This document shows positions 63,676 to 64,000 of a stretch of 64,000 bases of DNA, piece after piece. A model generated the notes under the pieces. The model ran no database searches. It saw nothing but the letters and a program-made list of their open reading frames with translations, and was not told the DNA's origin. The first letter of the stretch is position 1. Each line of letters opens with the position of its first letter. The DNA comes from Thermoplasmata archaeon (GTDB lineage Archaea; Thermoplasmatota; Thermoplasmata; Thermoplasmatales; GCA-001856825), in the NCBI GenBank assembly GCA_021797855.1, contig JAJZYX010000001.1, positions 62,001 to 126,000 on the forward strand, written 5' to 3'. Both the position numbers and the translations under genes were made by a program.

Positions 63676-64000
63676 ATGAGATTTATGAGTTCAGGATATA
63701 TTAAGCAAGAGACGGACGTTCTAATAATCGGGGCAGGAGGGGCTGGCATGAGAGCGGCTATCGCCGCATACGATTCTGGTTCCCGGGTCACGATACTTTC
63801 GAAGTCTCTGCTGGGGAAGGCACATACTGTCATGGCTGAAGGTGGGATCGCAGCTGCCCTCGCAAATGTGGACTCAAAGGACAGTTGGGAGGTCCATTTC
63901 GCTGACACCATGGAGGAAGGTGTTTACATATCGAACTACAGGATGGCAGAGATATTGGCAAAGGAAGCCCCTGACAGGGTTAGGGAGCTGGAAGAGTATG
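63676..64000 (+). CDS. sdhA: Succinate dehydrogenase/fumarate reductase flavoprotein subunit (5' part, cut by window end)
   Basis: Only the first 108 codons are in the window. The FAD motif is VLIIGAGGAGMRAAIAAYDSG (residues 15-35). His50 in GKAHTVMAEGGIAAALAN is in the position that links covalently to FAD in SdhA/FrdA. DSWEVHFADTMEEGVYISN continues the family pattern. The ATG at 63676 is used, and a second in-frame ATG at 63685 is possible. The 105 bases before it carry A/T-rich promoter-like sequence (AAATTTTATATC, about 63632-63643). It works in the citric acid cycle and respiratory chain with subunits beyond the window. Confidence 0.92.
   Translation, partial: MRFMSSGYIKQETDVLIIGAGGAGMRAAIAAYDSGSRVTILSKSLLGKAHTVMAEGGIAAALANVDSKDSWEVHFADTMEEGVYISNYRMAEILAKEAPDRVRELEEY

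Overview
The window is from an archaeon, most likely of the order Thermoplasmatales (acidophilic, aerobic or facultative Thermoplasmatota). This is inferred from gene content and was not checked against any database. Archaeal-type genes include Lsm next to ribosomal protein eL37, CDP-archaeol synthase, geranylgeranyl reductase, archaeal alanyl- and glycyl-tRNA synthetases, archease, 4-demethylwyosine synthase, XPD and the XPB-Bax1 pair. Beside them lie genes typical of oxygen-exposed Thermoplasmatales: grpE-dnaK-dnaJ, catalase-peroxidase, heme O synthase, acetyl-CoA synthetase and succinate dehydrogenase. Many promoter-proximal starts have a TATA-like box about 25 bases upstream and no ribosome binding site, so their mRNAs are probably leaderless. 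Several operon-internal genes instead use TTG or GTG behind a strong Shine-Dalgarno inside the preceding gene.

Layout. 1.2-7.3 kb: a head-to-tail run of pyruvate:ferredoxin oxidoreductase (four subunits), indolepyruvate:ferredoxin oxidoreductase (two subunits) and a ketopantoate-reductase-like gene. 7.4-9.1 kb: lsm-rpl37e-purF. 9.3-14.0 kb: MTA phosphorylase, beta-CASP nuclease, a winged-helix/ligand-sensor fusion and XPD. 14-22.6 kb: lipid and envelope genes (carS, flippase), archease, an ArsB/CitT-like transporter, a deaminase, a PP-loop protein, glyS and a four-CBS protein. 22.8-29.9 kb: tRNA-Glu, a LysE-like exporter, an AlaX editing protein, a KaiC-like pair (one member with a dead Walker A), an epimerase, acs and a Nudix hydrolase. 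30-34.5 kb: two B12-type radical SAM enzymes, a MarR regulator and a VTT/DedA membrane protein around one 18-bp palindrome. 34.6-37.4 kb: fur and katG, divergent. 37.4-40.2 kb: tRNA-His and small enzymes. 40.3-46.2 kb: a DNA-repair-flavoured stretch (AraC-HTH/Ogt fusion, DUF72, a nuclease-like/KaiC fusion, bax1, xpb). 46.6-47.1 kb: a DUF4382 membrane-anchored gene broken by one in-frame TGA. 47.2-52.6 kb: tRNA-Ala, heme O synthase, a second AlaX, and dnaJ-dnaK-grpE. 53-64 kb: presenilin-type protease, multidrug exporter, ChrB-like protein, geranylgeranyl reductase, site-2 protease, alaS, tRNA m1A methyltransferase, taw1 and the start of sdhA.

Functional themes are ferredoxin-linked 2-oxoacid oxidation feeding acetyl-CoA metabolism, tRNA charging, editing and modification (two synthetases, three alanyl-editing domains, archease, TrmI, Taw1), nucleotide-excision-repair helicases, isoprenoid lipid synthesis, and oxidative stress or proteostasis. 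No insertion sequence, CRISPR array or prophage was recognised. The most unusual items are the MarR/radical SAM/VTT locus, the KaiC-pseudoKaiC pair, the nuclease-like/KaiC fusion beside xpb-bax1, the TGA-interrupted DUF4382 gene, and the symmetric alaS/trmI promoter.
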